In this document: in pieces, positions 44,149 to 52,756 of the stretch
Numbering within the stretch: the stretch's first letter is position 1
Layout: every line of letters begins with the position of its first letter
Source: Erysipelothrix piscisicarius
GTDB taxonomy: Bacteria; Bacillota_I; Bacilli_A; Erysipelotrichales; Erysipelotrichaceae
NCBI RefSeq assembly: GCF_003931795.1
Contig: NZ_CP034234.1
Span: 372,001 to 436,000, forward strand
Length of the DNA stretch: 64,000 bases
Reading direction: 5' to 3'
Translations under genes and position numbers: made by a program
The notes under the pieces: generated by a model
The model's database searches: none
Told to the model about the DNA's origin: nothing
What the model saw: the letters and a program-made list of their open reading frames with translations, nothing else

Positions 44149-44901
44149 ATGTATTCATTAGATGAAACGGTTGAACGTGTATCCGATTTAGGGGTTGTGA
44201 AGGTACATAAAACCTTAAAGCAACAATGGATTCTTGGATTTATTGCTGGGGCAATGATTTCGTTAGGGTATCTTGCCTATATTAAAATCGTAGCGACTGT
44301 AGATGGCGGATTTGGAAATGTTTTGGGTGCTAGTGTATTTCCGATTGGTTTAATTGTGATTTTGCTTGCCGGGGGAGAATTAATTACAGGTAATATGACC
44401 GTAGTGGGAACGTCTTATGCAAATCAAAAAGTTACATTAAAAGAACTCGTGATGAATTGGGTTGTTATTACACTTGCGAACTTGGTAGGGGCTGTGTTTG
44501 TGGCGTTGGTTTTAGGACGTGGAGAGCTGAGCCATTACAGTGAAACGGTAAATCGTTTGGCAATGGGTAAAGCATCGTATTCCCCATTCGCGACTTTAAT
44601 CTCAGGGATTGGTTGTAATTGGTTTGTAGGTTTAGCGGTATGGCTTAATGTCGCAATGAAAGACGGTGCTGGAAAGATTATGGGGATTTGGTTTCCAGTT
44701 ATGGTTTTTGTTTTGCTTGGTTTTCAACACAGTGTTGCGAATATGTTTTTATTAACTGCAGGGATGCAAAATGGTGTGATTCAATTTTCTGAATTCGCAT
44801 CAAATATTTTATTTTCCTATGCAGGTAATATCATTGGTGGTGCAGTTTTGGTAGGCTATCTCTATACTCAGGCATCTCATGCAAAGAATCACAATCTGTG
44901 A
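44149..44901 (+). CDS. focA: Formate/nitrite transporter family protein
   Basis: Pentameric FNT channel, 250 aa, six predicted membrane segments. Family features: FIAGAMISLGYLAYI (about 32-46, membrane segment 1), the LAGGELITGNM motif (about 78-88), the GIGCNWFVGLAVW segment (about 164-176) and the FQHSVANMFLL signature (about 196-206) with the channel His. Formate is the likely substrate because pflA lies at 50.1 kb and a fermentative lifestyle is suggested; nitrite is not excluded. ATG 44149 has GGAGGAG upstream. Confidence 0.92.
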   Translation: MYSLDETVERVSDLGVVKVHKTLKQQWILGFIAGAMISLGYLAYIKIVATVDGGFGNVLGASVFPIGLIVILLAGGELITGNMTVVGTSYANQKVTLKELVMNWVVITLANLVGAVFVALVLGRGELSHYSETVNRLAMGKASYSPFATLISGIGCNWFVGLAVWLNVAMKDGAGKIMGIWFPVMVFVLLGFQHSVANMFLLTAGMQNGVIQFSEFASNILFSYAGNIIGGAVLVGYLYTQASHAKNHNL

Positions 44902-44912
44902 TTCTTTTTTTG
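44885..44912 (+). terminator. Terminator overlapping the end of the formate transporter gene
   Basis: AGAATCACA (44885-44893) pairs with TGTGATTCT (44897-44905), then T7. It includes the stop codon. Confidence 0.92.
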
Positions 44913-45292
44913 CGTATGTGCATGTTTTACGCTGTTTCGTATGGATATCAATGATCTTGGATAAAAGATGCCATGCATGTGTTTTGGACGGATAGGGACG
45001 CTGTATTGAGCTTTCAGTCCATTTTATTTAAAAATCGGAAGTCATTTATGTACAAACTATTCTTGAAAAATTGAAGCTTATTTTGAAGTTTTCTTGAATT
45101 GATTACGGAATGAAAACAGGCGTAATTTGTTTCAAAGTGTATTTTGCGTTATACTATTTATATCATTATGATTAAAAACATCATAATTGACTCTTAATTA
45201 AGTTGTGCTTGAATCAACATTCTGAATGAATTTTAAGGGAAATGTCGCGTACATTTTTTTTATGCGACAGCATTAAAATAGGAGGAAAATAT
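44913..45292 (+). other. Intergenic region and leader before the betaine-type ABC operon
   Basis: About 380 bp without a gene. It holds the operon promoter at 45127-45155 and a leader of roughly 130 nt. The leader ends with a TGTCGC/GCGACA hairpin with a T-rich loop (about 45243-45269) just before the ribosome site AGGAGG. I could not match the rest to a known element. Confidence 0.6.
45127..45155 (+). promoter_or_regulatory. Promoter of the betaine-type ABC operon
   Basis: TTGTTT (45127-45132), 17-nt spacer, TATACT (45150-45155). Confidence 0.6.
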
Positions 45293-46423
45293 ATGATCGA
45301 ATACAGAAATGTTAAGAAGGTTTATAACGACAAAGTCGTTATTGAAAACTTAAATCTAAAAATAAATCAAGGCGAATTTGTATGCCTTATCGGACCATCA
45401 GGTTGTGGAAAAACAACAACATTGAAGATGTTGAATCGGATTATCAAACATGATGGTGGGGAAATATATATTAAAGGTCAAAAGATTGATGACATGAATG
45501 TCATTGATTTACGTCGAAATATTGGCTATGTCATACAACAGATTGGCCTTTTTCCAAATATGACTCTCGCAGATAATATTGCGATTGTACCAAGGCTTTT
45601 GAAGTGGGATGAACAACGTATTGATGAACGGGTACGGGAGTTAATGCCCCTTGTTGGAATGCCTTATGAGACTTATGCCAGTCGTTATCCATCCGAACTT
45701 AGTGGTGGACAACAGCAACGTATTGGTGTATTACGTGCACTTGCCGCAAACCCTCCCGTGATTCTTATGGATGAACCATTTGGTGCATTGGATCCCGTAA
45801 CGCGTGATGCTTTGCAAGATGAAGTGAAGTCAATTCAAGAAAAATTAGGTATTACCATTGTCTTCGTTACTCATGACATGGACGAAGCCATAAAAATGGC
45901 AGATACAATTGTCTTTATGGAAGGTGGAAAAATTGTTCAAAAAGCAACACCCGAAGAGATGTTACGTCATCCTGCTACCAAGCAAGTTAAACAGTTTATG
46001 GGAAAACAGATGCACGAGAATGGGTCTTCATTTGATTTGACGTGTGGAGACTTAATGAAACCGAATGTCTTTAAAGTGTTTGAGCGAAGACCGATTCTTG
46101 AATGTCTGGGGTTAATGCGTACCCGTGATTTAAACAGTGTTGTGGTGGTGGATGAAGCGAAGAGATATTTGGGGGTTGCTTGGATTGATGAGATGATTTC
46201 AAAACGCGATACCTATCAACGGGTGTCGGAAGTTGTTGAACGAAGTGTGCCAGCCTTTAATCAAAATGAGGATGCCCAACAAGCAATTGGTGAAATTACC
46301 GAAAATAAACGCGATTACGTTATTGTGATTAACGATGATCGTGAGGTGATGGGGATTATTACACGGGGTTCGATTGCACGAAGTCTAACGAATGTTGTTT
46401 GGGGTGGTGATAGTAATGAGTAG
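45293..46423 (+). CDS. opuCA: Quaternary-amine ABC transporter ATPase with CBS pair (OpuCA/ProV type)
   Basis: ATPase of an osmoprotectant (glycine betaine, carnitine or choline) importer. 376 aa. Walker A GPSGCGKTT (about 36-44), signature LSGGQQQRIGVLRALA (about 136-151), Walker B VILMDEPFGALDP, and FVTHDMDEA. The C-terminal 110 residues form two CBS motifs (GVAWIDEMI and VMGIITRGSI regions), which in OpuA/OpuC sense ionic strength or c-di-AMP. ATG 45293 has AGGAGG upstream. First gene of a four-gene operon; its stop overlaps the next start by 8 nt. Confidence 0.93.
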   Translation: MIEYRNVKKVYNDKVVIENLNLKINQGEFVCLIGPSGCGKTTTLKMLNRIIKHDGGEIYIKGQKIDDMNVIDLRRNIGYVIQQIGLFPNMTLADNIAIVPRLLKWDEQRIDERVRELMPLVGMPYETYASRYPSELSGGQQQRIGVLRALAANPPVILMDEPFGALDPVTRDALQDEVKSIQEKLGITIVFVTHDMDEAIKMADTIVFMEGGKIVQKATPEEMLRHPATKQVKQFMGKQMHENGSSFDLTCGDLMKPNVFKVFERRPILECLGLMRTRDLNSVVVVDEAKRYLGVAWIDEMISKRDTYQRVSEVVERSVPAFNQNEDAQQAIGEITENKRDYVIVINDDREVMGIITRGSIARSLTNVVWGGDSNE

Positions 46424-47057
46424 TGCATTGCTTCCCGAACTTTTAAAAGCAATCATGACACATATTAAATTTGTCGTGGTCGCAGTTACGTTTGGATCCC
46501 TTATCGCAATCGTTTTAGCCTCAATCCTATCCCGTTTTAAAACGATTTCTAAGTATGTGATGCCCATAATTGGATTATTTCAAACCATTCCAGGAATTGT
46601 TTTTATCGGGGTGCTTTTTGTATATACCGGGATGCGTCCGAAGACCATCTATATTGCCCTTACGGCATATGCGATTTTTCCAGTCTTAAAAAACACTTAT
46701 GCAGGAATTTTAGATGTGGATGCAAGTTATGTCGAAGCGGCACGAGGTATTGGTATGACCCAATGGCAGTCACTTTTAAAGGTTGAATTGCCTATGGCGG
46801 TGCCTTCAATCTTTGCAGGTATTCGAATGTCCACAGTTTACACCGTAAGTTGGGCAGTCCTTGCGGCGATGATCGGTCAAGGTGGACTGGGCGTATTTAT
46901 TTATCGAGGCATTGATACCAATGTTCAAGAAACAATCTTAATTGGAGCGATTCCATCGGCTATCCTTGCAATTCTTATGGGATACTTTGTAGATTATCTT
47001 CAAACAAAATTTATGCCTAAAGGCCTTATAACAGGAGGTACACATCATGACCGTTAG
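46416..47057 (+). CDS. opuCB: Quaternary-amine ABC transporter permease 1
   Basis: 213-aa membrane permease, about five segments, of the OpuCB/OpuCD/ProW type. The EAA-type coupling loop is YVEAARGIGMTQWQSLLKVE (about 108-127). ATG 46416 has GGGTGG upstream and overlaps the ATPase stop codon; the earlier in-frame start at 46392 lies inside the ATPase frame. It overlaps the second permease by 11 nt. Gene order ATPase-permease-permease-binding protein differs from Bacillus opuC, where the binding protein separates the permeases. Confidence 0.92.
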   Translation: MSSALLPELLKAIMTHIKFVVVAVTFGSLIAIVLASILSRFKTISKYVMPIIGLFQTIPGIVFIGVLFVYTGMRPKTIYIALTAYAIFPVLKNTYAGILDVDASYVEAARGIGMTQWQSLLKVELPMAVPSIFAGIRMSTVYTVSWAVLAAMIGQGGLGVFIYRGIDTNVQETILIGAIPSAILAILMGYFVDYLQTKFMPKGLITGGTHHDR

Positions 47058-47652
47058 TATGGTTTTAGAACATCTATTTCTTGTTTTAGTATCTGCTTTT
47101 TTTCTTTTAATCTTAGGTCTTATGATTGGGATGATTGCGTATGTCTATCCAAAATTTAAGAAACCGATTTTATTAATCGTAGATATTCTACAGACAATTC
47201 CAACACTTGCGATGTTGGGGATTTTGATGGCCTTTTTTGGGCCCACAAAGAAAACTGTGATCATTGGTTTGGTGCTGTATTCATTACTCCCCGTTGTATT
47301 AAATACTGTTACAGGATTGGAAAGTGTTGATCCGGGAATTCGTGAAGCAGCCCAAGGGATGGGAATGACGAAAATTCAAAGGCTTTTCAAAGTTGAATTA
47401 CCCATAGCGTTTCCATTTATATTCTCAGGAATGCGTATTGCAGTCGTGACATCGGTAGGGGTTGCGGTATTTGGTGCGCTTGTGGGTGGTGGCGGATTGG
47501 GCTCCATTTTATACCGCGGTGTCCGTACACAAAATATGAAACTATTGGGTTATGGAACGCTGGCCTTGGTCGTTATATCCCTTGTGATTGATACCGCGAT
47601 GGGACAGTATGAAAAACGTCTGATCGCCAAGCAAGGAGGAAAATCGATATGA
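47047..47652 (+). CDS. opuCD: Quaternary-amine ABC transporter permease 2
   Basis: 201-aa second permease of the same importer. It is similar in layout to permease 1: five or so membrane segments and the coupling loop GIREAAQGMGMTKIQRLFKV (about 97-116). GGAGG lies upstream of ATG 47047 within permease 1. Its end overlaps the lipoprotein gene start by 4 nt (ATGA type). The two permeases probably form a heterodimer with two copies of the ATPase. Confidence 0.92.
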   Translation: MTVSMVLEHLFLVLVSAFFLLILGLMIGMIAYVYPKFKKPILLIVDILQTIPTLAMLGILMAFFGPTKKTVIIGLVLYSLLPVVLNTVTGLESVDPGIREAAQGMGMTKIQRLFKVELPIAFPFIFSGMRIAVVTSVGVAVFGALVGGGGLGSILYRGVRTQNMKLLGYGTLALVVISLVIDTAMGQYEKRLIAKQGGKSI

Positions 47653-48542
47653 GAAAAATAATCATCTTAGTCGTTGCGCTTCTCGCTCTAAGTGGTTGTG
47701 GAAGCCGTCAAGAGGGTGATCTTGTAATTATTGATGGGGATATTGCGGAGATGAATGTTGCGACCTACATGGCAAAAATCATGATCGAAACGCATACAGA
47801 TTACTCGGTGTATATCCAACCATCGATGGCATACAATTTAGCCTTTGATCAAATAAAAAGAGGTGCCATGGATATGACATTAAGTTGGGATGGCACTGTA
47901 CTTACAACATTTTTAAAACAGGATCCTCAGGATATTCCATCAAGTCAATCGCTCTTTGATTTCACAAACAATCTCGCTCAAGAAAATGCAAACGTAAAAT
48001 TACTCGAACCACTAGGATCTGCGAATTCTTATGTTGTTGCAATTACGGATGAACTTTCCCAGGCCTATAATATTAAAACAATCTCAGACCTTAAACCGCT
48101 TGCTCAAGATCTAATCTTTGCGGCAGAGCATTCATTTTTTGATGATAACGGCTCGGTTCGTTATAAGCCCTTAACGAAGTTTTACGATATGGATTTTAAA
48201 GAAGCGAATTCAATTGATATTGGCTTAAAACTTGCGGGCTTGGTTAGTGATAATATGGATGTGACTTTGGTGACAAGCGCGGATGGAATGGTGAATCGTT
48301 ATCCTGTCACAATGCTTGAAGATGATCTGAATTTCTTTCCTCGTTATCAATCCGCTTTTCTTGTTCGAGCGGACTTAGAACACGATTTTCCAGGGGTTGA
48401 AGCGGTATTGGAAAAACTTTCAAATTCAATTACGACAGACGAATCACGACATCTAAACTATCTTGTGGATGTAGAAGTTAAAAACCCTGAAACCGTTGCG
48501 CGCGATTTTTTAATTCAAAAAAATTTAATTCAAAAACCTTAA
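47649..48542 (+). CDS. opuCC: Quaternary-amine ABC transporter binding lipoprotein (OpuCC type)
   Basis: 297-aa substrate-binding lipoprotein. Signal peptide 1-16 with lipobox LSGC; lipidated Cys17. It has the two-lobe ProX/OpuCC layout, with NVATYMAKIMIETHTDY (about 35-51), DMTLSWDGTVLTTFL, and SADGMVNRYPVTMLEDDLNFF. Aromatic ligand-cage residues cannot be assigned with confidence without a structure, so the substrate (betaine, carnitine or choline) is open. AGGAGG precedes the ATG. Last gene of the operon; a 30-bp perfect inverted repeat follows. Confidence 0.9.
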   Translation: MRKIIILVVALLALSGCGSRQEGDLVIIDGDIAEMNVATYMAKIMIETHTDYSVYIQPSMAYNLAFDQIKRGAMDMTLSWDGTVLTTFLKQDPQDIPSSQSLFDFTNNLAQENANVKLLEPLGSANSYVVAITDELSQAYNIKTISDLKPLAQDLIFAAEHSFFDDNGSVRYKPLTKFYDMDFKEANSIDIGLKLAGLVSDNMDVTLVTSADGMVNRYPVTMLEDDLNFFPRYQSAFLVRADLEHDFPGVEAVLEKLSNSITTDESRHLNYLVDVEVKNPETVARDFLIQKNLIQKP

Positions 48543-48554
48543 ATAATTTATTTA

Positions 48555-48623
48555 ATACCTATGTACCGATCTCATTTGATATTCATAATCTAAGAATATC
48601 AAATGAGATCGGTACATAGGTAT
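48555..48623. repeat. Perfect 30-bp inverted repeat with 9-nt loop
   Basis: Left arm 48555-48584 and right arm 48594-48623 are fully complementary. The loop is ATAATCTAA. No T tract directly follows (TATTTTC), so it is not a textbook terminator, yet it lies 13 bp after the lipoprotein stop and 52 bp before murA. Confidence 0.95.
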
Positions 48624-48675
48624 ATTTTCTATTCATTATCGGTTATAATATCAATGGACAAAAGGAGTTGTTTGA

Positions 48676-49944
48676 ATGGCAAAAGTTATAAAAATTGAAG
48701 GTGGACATCGTTTAAACGGCAAGGTAAGAATTAGTGGAGCAAAAAATGCTACAGTGGCATTGATTCCTGCAGCCATTCTCGCATCTGATAGTGAAGTTAA
48801 TATTTATGGCGTTCCTAATATTTCGGACGTTGAATCTTTATCAGTATTATTAAGAGAACTTAATGTAAATGTATCCTCCCCAACCCCTGATCATTTCCAA
48901 ATTAATACAACAGGTATGAAAAACGTGGATTTAGATCATGAAGCAGTTACAAAATTACGTGCATCATATTATTTTATGGGAGCACTTTTAGGAAAATATC
49001 GATATGTAAAAATGCAAATGCCGGGCGGGTGTTATCTCGGACCGCGTCCTTTTGATTTGCACTTAAAAGGATTTGAAGCACTGGGTGCTTCCATTGAATA
49101 CAAGCATGGTTTATATGAAATCTCAGCGGAGCGTCTTGTTGGCGCGAAAATTTATCTTGATTTTCAATCTGTTGGGGCAACAATCAATATTATGCTTGCA
49201 GCAGTTTTAGCTGAAGGTAAAACAATCATTGAAAATGCTGCGAAAGAACCTGAAATTATTGATGTCGCAAACTTTTTAAATAAGATGGGTGCGAATATTC
49301 GTGGTGCAGGTACAAACGTGATTACCATTGAAGGTGTAGAACGTTTGACGGGTAAGCCACATGAGATGATTCCGGATCGTATTGAAGCGGGAACCTATAT
49401 TATTATGGCAGCAGCGGCTGCGGATGATATGACGATTGAAAATATCATTCCTCAGCACTTAGATGCTTTGATTTCAAAACTTATTGAGATGGGTGTTGAT
49501 ATTGAAGTGGGTGTGGATTATGCTCGCATTCGAAAATCTGATAAACCGCTCGAAGCAATTGATATTACAACACAAACCTATCCTGGTTTCGCAACAGACC
49601 TCCAACAACCGTTAACGGCACTGCTTACACAAACGCACGGCCATTCCACGGTTAAGGAAACAATCTATGCTGAGCGATTTAAACATTGTAATGAATTAAA
49701 CCGCATGGGCGCAAACATTCAATTGATTCCTGCGCAAGCATCAATCGAAGGTCCTTCGAAATTATATGGATCTAAGGTAGAAGCAACGGATTTACGATGC
49801 GGAGCATGTCTTGTGATTGCGGGATTGATCGCCGAAGGTGTCACTGAGATTAGTGAAATCTATCATATTGATCGTGGTTACGACGATATTGATAATAAAC
49901 TCACTGCTTTAGGTGGCGTTATTTGGCGAGAAGATAAAGCGTAA
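48676..49944 (+). CDS. murA: UDP-N-acetylglucosamine 1-carboxyvinyltransferase MurA
   Basis: First committed step of peptidoglycan synthesis: transfers enolpyruvate from PEP to UDP-GlcNAc. 422 aa. Visible: SGAKNATVALIPAAIL (20-35, with the catalytic Lys), the active loop MPGGCYLGPRPFDLHLKG (about 116-133) with the fosfomycin-target Cys119, and YPGFATDLQQPLTALL (near 305). AAGGAG precedes the ATG, and a TATAAT lies at about 48644. The next gene is separated by a terminator. Uses the UDP-GlcNAc made by GlmU. Confidence 0.96.
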   Translation: MAKVIKIEGGHRLNGKVRISGAKNATVALIPAAILASDSEVNIYGVPNISDVESLSVLLRELNVNVSSPTPDHFQINTTGMKNVDLDHEAVTKLRASYYFMGALLGKYRYVKMQMPGGCYLGPRPFDLHLKGFEALGASIEYKHGLYEISAERLVGAKIYLDFQSVGATINIMLAAVLAEGKTIIENAAKEPEIIDVANFLNKMGANIRGAGTNVITIEGVERLTGKPHEMIPDRIEAGTYIIMAAAAADDMTIENIIPQHLDALISKLIEMGVDIEVGVDYARIRKSDKPLEAIDITTQTYPGFATDLQQPLTALLTQTHGHSTVKETIYAERFKHCNELNRMGANIQLIPAQASIEGPSKLYGSKVEATDLRCGACLVIAGLIAEGVTEISEIYHIDRGYDDIDNKLTALGGVIWREDKA

Positions 49945-49970
49945 TACGAAAACTTAATCTTTGTGAAATC

Positions 49971-50004
49971 AAAACGTTTGTATACTAAGTACAAACGTTT
50001 TTTT
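49971..50004 (+). terminator. Terminator after murA
   Basis: Perfect stem AAAACGTTTGTA (49971-49982) with TACAAACGTTTT (49990-50001), then more T. Confidence 0.93.
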
Positions 50005-50038
50005 GTGAAATACGTGAATTTGTGAACATTGTTATTTC

Positions 50039-50052
50039 AGTAAACGCTTACA
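50039..50052 (+). promoter_or_regulatory. cre-like site upstream of pflA
   Basis: AGTAAACGCTTACA matches the cre consensus at 13 of 14 positions and is nearly palindromic, the best of the cre-like sites in the window. It lies just upstream of the predicted -35. Confidence 0.5.
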
Positions 50053-50061
50053 AAATAAGCC

Positions 50062-50090
50062 TTAAGCATGTACATTTTAAGATATATGAT
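50062..50090 (+). promoter_or_regulatory. pflA promoter
   Basis: TTAAGC (50062-50067), 17-nt spacer, TATGAT (50085-50090). Confidence 0.55.
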
Positions 50091-50121
50091 ACACTTGTAT
50101 TACTAAAAAGGAGATGTGACC

Positions 50122-50865
50122 ATGAAAGACTCTAGAACCGGTTATGTTCGTAAATTTGAAACAATGGGAATGGTGGACGGACCGGGAATTCGTACCATCG
50201 CATTCTTATCAGGATGCCCATTACGTTGTTTATTTTGCCATAATCCTGATATGTGGAAAACAGATCCGGAAGATGCCATTACCGTTGATGAATTGATGGA
50301 TAAGCTTCGCCGATTTAAGCCATATTTTGGTGAAGACGGAGGAGTAACCTTCTGTGGTGGGGAACCGCTCAACCAACCTGAATTTTTATATGAAGCAATG
50401 AAAGCATGTAAAGCCGAAGGCATTAGCACATGTTTGGATACTTCAGGTTTTGGACGTCCGGATACGTTTGATGATATTCTGAGTGTGACAGACACAATTC
50501 TTTACGATATTAAAGGATTGGAAGAAAAAAAATATCGTGAAATGACGAGTGCTCCAATTCGGGTTACACATCAATTCCTTGAGAAAGCACAAGAACATGG
50601 TGTTGCGACATGGATTCGTGTTGTTATTGTGCCAGGATTCCATGATACCTACGAATATATGGATGAACTTGCAGAATATATTGCACCGCTCAATAATATT
50701 GAACGCATTGAATTGCTCCCATATCATACAATGGGTGTTAATAAGTACAAACTCATCGATAAAGAATATCCACTTGAAGGTGTTCCGCCCATGAATCGTG
50801 ATGTTTGTGCTGACTTACAAACATATTTACGTGAAAAAGTAGAAACACTTCGCAAAGAATTATAA
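50122..50865 (+). CDS. pflA: Pyruvate formate-lyase-activating enzyme
   Basis: Radical SAM enzyme that installs the glycyl radical on pyruvate formate-lyase under anaerobic conditions. 247 aa. The CxxxCxxC cluster is CPLRCLFCHNP (Cys32, Cys36, Cys39), followed by GGVTFCGGEPL (about 73-83) and the YDIKG segment. VDGPGIRTI near the N-terminus is characteristic. ATG 50122 has AAGGAG 8 nt upstream; the GTG at 50116 is only 2 nt from it. The lyase gene is not adjacent. Its product formate would leave through the transporter at 44.1 kb. Confidence 0.95.
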   Translation: MKDSRTGYVRKFETMGMVDGPGIRTIAFLSGCPLRCLFCHNPDMWKTDPEDAITVDELMDKLRRFKPYFGEDGGVTFCGGEPLNQPEFLYEAMKACKAEGISTCLDTSGFGRPDTFDDILSVTDTILYDIKGLEEKKYREMTSAPIRVTHQFLEKAQEHGVATWIRVVIVPGFHDTYEYMDELAEYIAPLNNIERIELLPYHTMGVNKYKLIDKEYPLEGVPPMNRDVCADLQTYLREKVETLRKEL

Positions 50866-50872
50866 AAAAATG

Positions 50873-50899
50873 ACCAGTTCCTTTAGGAACTGGTTGTTT
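50873..50899. terminator. Terminator after pflA, originally shared with the PadR operon
   Basis: ACCAGTTCC (50873-50881) pairs with GGAACTGGT (50886-50894), with T-rich sequence after it and A7 before it. It works on both strands. The IS30 element starts 14 bp to its right. Confidence 0.9.
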
Positions 50900-50907
50900 T
50901 TCTTTTA

Positions 50908-51846
50908 TCAAATCTCAACCGCACCACTTTCACTTTTATTAAAGTCTATCTCATAGGCCGTTTTGAAGTCAAATATTTTTCGCGGCATTGAGTTAATTTT
51001 GAAGCAAATATCATCAAGATATTGTTGCGCTATATCATACATTGATTTTCCTTTTGGTATAAACCTTCTAACGATTGCATTCGCTCGTTCATTGGTTCCA
51101 CGTTGAAAAGAACAGTATGGATCACACTTATATAGTTTCACACCCAACCGCTTGGCTGTAATTCCTAATGTTTTAAATTCAAGTCCATTATCTACTGTTA
51201 TCGATTTCGTGGTTATATTATTCTCTTCAATAAATTTTCGAATTAAGTTTGATGTGTAATAGTCATATCGATATTCTGCTTTAATAAGCCAGGTCATTCT
51301 TGAGCAGCGGTCTACAATGGATATAATCGCTGCAGATTCATGTTTCTTACCGATTATAGAGTCGATTTCGAGATGGCCAATCTCGTTACGTTCCTCAATG
51401 TATTTAGGTCTAAGGCTAATTGGAAGTACCGTTTTCTCTTCCAAGTTCCATCTCAAGTGATTCATCATTCCACTAATTCTCTTTTTACGTTTTCGACGTT
51501 TATAGCACATTCTATTTGGTTTTATATCAAGTTTACCTTGATTAATCCAGTTATAGACTTGCTGCGATGAAACACACGGTTTATATGGATGATATCGTTT
51601 ATAGTTACTCAAGCATACTTCTACCCAATGAACTTTAGGATCATAGTGAGAATGCAGATATTCGATTAAGTGGGAATATTTTTCTCGAATATCAATCGTT
51701 CGTTTCTTATAGACATTATTTTTATATCTAGAAATCGTAGAATGAGATATATTGAGTTTACGTGCTGCCTTGCGCATAGAGTAGCCGATGCTTAATAGAA
51801 TATCAATTTGGTCTTTCATTTTTTTATCTAATTGTTTATACTTCAT
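50908..51846 (-). CDS. IS30-family transposase
   Basis: 312-aa DDE transposase. The N-terminal helix-turn-helix (SMRKAARKLNISHSTISRY, about 23-41) is typical of IS30. Catalytic residues: Asp in LEIDSIIGKK, Asp in ITVDNGLEF, Glu in RGTNERANAIVRRFIPKG. ATG 51846 has AAGGAG upstream; the in-frame ATG at 51873 lies before it. The frame is complete, so the element is probably still active. The stop codon lies within the left terminal repeat. Confidence 0.93.
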   Translation of the reverse strand: MKYKQLDKKMKDQIDILLSIGYSMRKAARKLNISHSTISRYKNNVYKKRTIDIREKYSHLIEYLHSHYDPKVHWVEVCLSNYKRYHPYKPCVSSQQVYNWINQGKLDIKPNRMCYKRRKRKKRISGMMNHLRWNLEEKTVLPISLRPKYIEERNEIGHLEIDSIIGKKHESAAIISIVDRCSRMTWLIKAEYRYDYYTSNLIRKFIEENNITTKSITVDNGLEFKTLGITAKRLGVKLYKCDPYCSFQRGTNERANAIVRRFIPKGKSMYDIAQQYLDDICFKINSMPRKIFDFKTAYEIDFNKSESGAVEI

Positions 51847-51916
51847 ATGGGAGCTCCTTTTAGTGAACCGCACCCCGAATCTTGGACAAAGATGAGGAGG
51901 TGCGGTTGAGATTTGA
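50908..51916 (-). mobile_element. IS30-family insertion sequence
   Basis: About 1009 bp. Terminal inverted repeats are TCAAATCTCAACCGCACC (50908-50925) and its exact complement (51899-51916), 18 of 18. It carries one transposase gene on the minus strand. An extra partial copy of the repeat, AACCGCACC at about 51866-51874, lies inside the right end and could form a hairpin with the terminal repeat. No clear target duplication is visible. The element sits exactly at the stop codon of the DUF4097 gene. Confidence 0.92.
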
Positions 51917-52756
51917 ATTTAGGTTGCTGAGTCCATTAGATTCATAGGTTATGGAAAAGCCTTCCATACCATGTCGGAAATGATGTTGTAAGGGACCGAG
52001 TGTACTTTGTTTTTTGCTATCATTAGGATTGGAGTATGAATTACTCATCCCATTCATTGTAATGGAATACGATCCAGAGGTGCCATGAGGGAATTCTGTA
52101 TAAGCGGACATCGCATCCGATTCAATATCTAAATTACCAATAATTGAGTTGATGTAAGCCGATGTACTTAATCCATTAAGGCGAATTGACCCTCCACCAT
52201 CATTGATTGTTATTTTGGTATTCATACTATCGATTTTATAGTCAGCGATTAAATTATGTGCGGTAATGTTTGAATTCATACCATCGATTGAAATGGGACG
52301 TACCGCATCATCGCCCAACCCTTCCAAAATAATATTGGATTTAATGGTTTCAAAATGTATTGTACCCATATAGGAAACAGGGATTTCAATTTCTAGGGAA
52401 TCAAAATTTGAGATATTACATTTTCCAAAGTGACATGTGGACGGAATGGTTCCTACCGTCAATGTTTTATGATTGATTTCAGCACGATATTGCTCTAGGT
52501 TTCCAAATCCTTTAATTGTGATTTCTGGTTTTTCAACATATTTAACTGTTAATGTATTGATAATTCCTGTTTCAATTCGAATCGCTGAAACATCCTACTT
52601 AAATGTATGCGTAACGTCTTCAAAGTCATTAGGATTTAAAATGGTCGTTGAGTCATTGAGTACATTCTTGAGCGGGATTCCGATTGCGAAACTTAAGCAG
52701 ACACATCCGCAGATTACCATTACAATCGGAATCCAAATTTTACGAACGCTTTTCAT
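51860..52756 (-). pseudogene. DUF4097-type protein, broken by an amber codon; end altered by IS30
   Basis: Third gene of a PadR-DUF1700-DUF4097 operon. The frame from ATG 52756 reads an N-terminal membrane anchor (about 8-27, WIPIVMVICGCVCLSFAIG), then TAG at codon 54 (52597-52595) in VTHTFK-stop-DVSAIRIETG; homologues would have a sense codon there, probably Glu. The rest, open to 51860, is a repetitive beta-strand domain (SIDGMNSNITAHNLIADY, INDGGGSIRLNGLS). The last 16 codons come from IS30; without the element, the frame would end NLN-TAA using the TAA on the far side. Function unknown, presumably extracytoplasmic and linked to the DUF1700 membrane protein. Confidence 0.82.

Noticed and set aside
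50010..50035. Rex operator upstream of pflA, based on repeated TTGTGAA
   Set aside because: The copies are direct repeats about 15 bp apart rather than the inverted repeat Rex needs.
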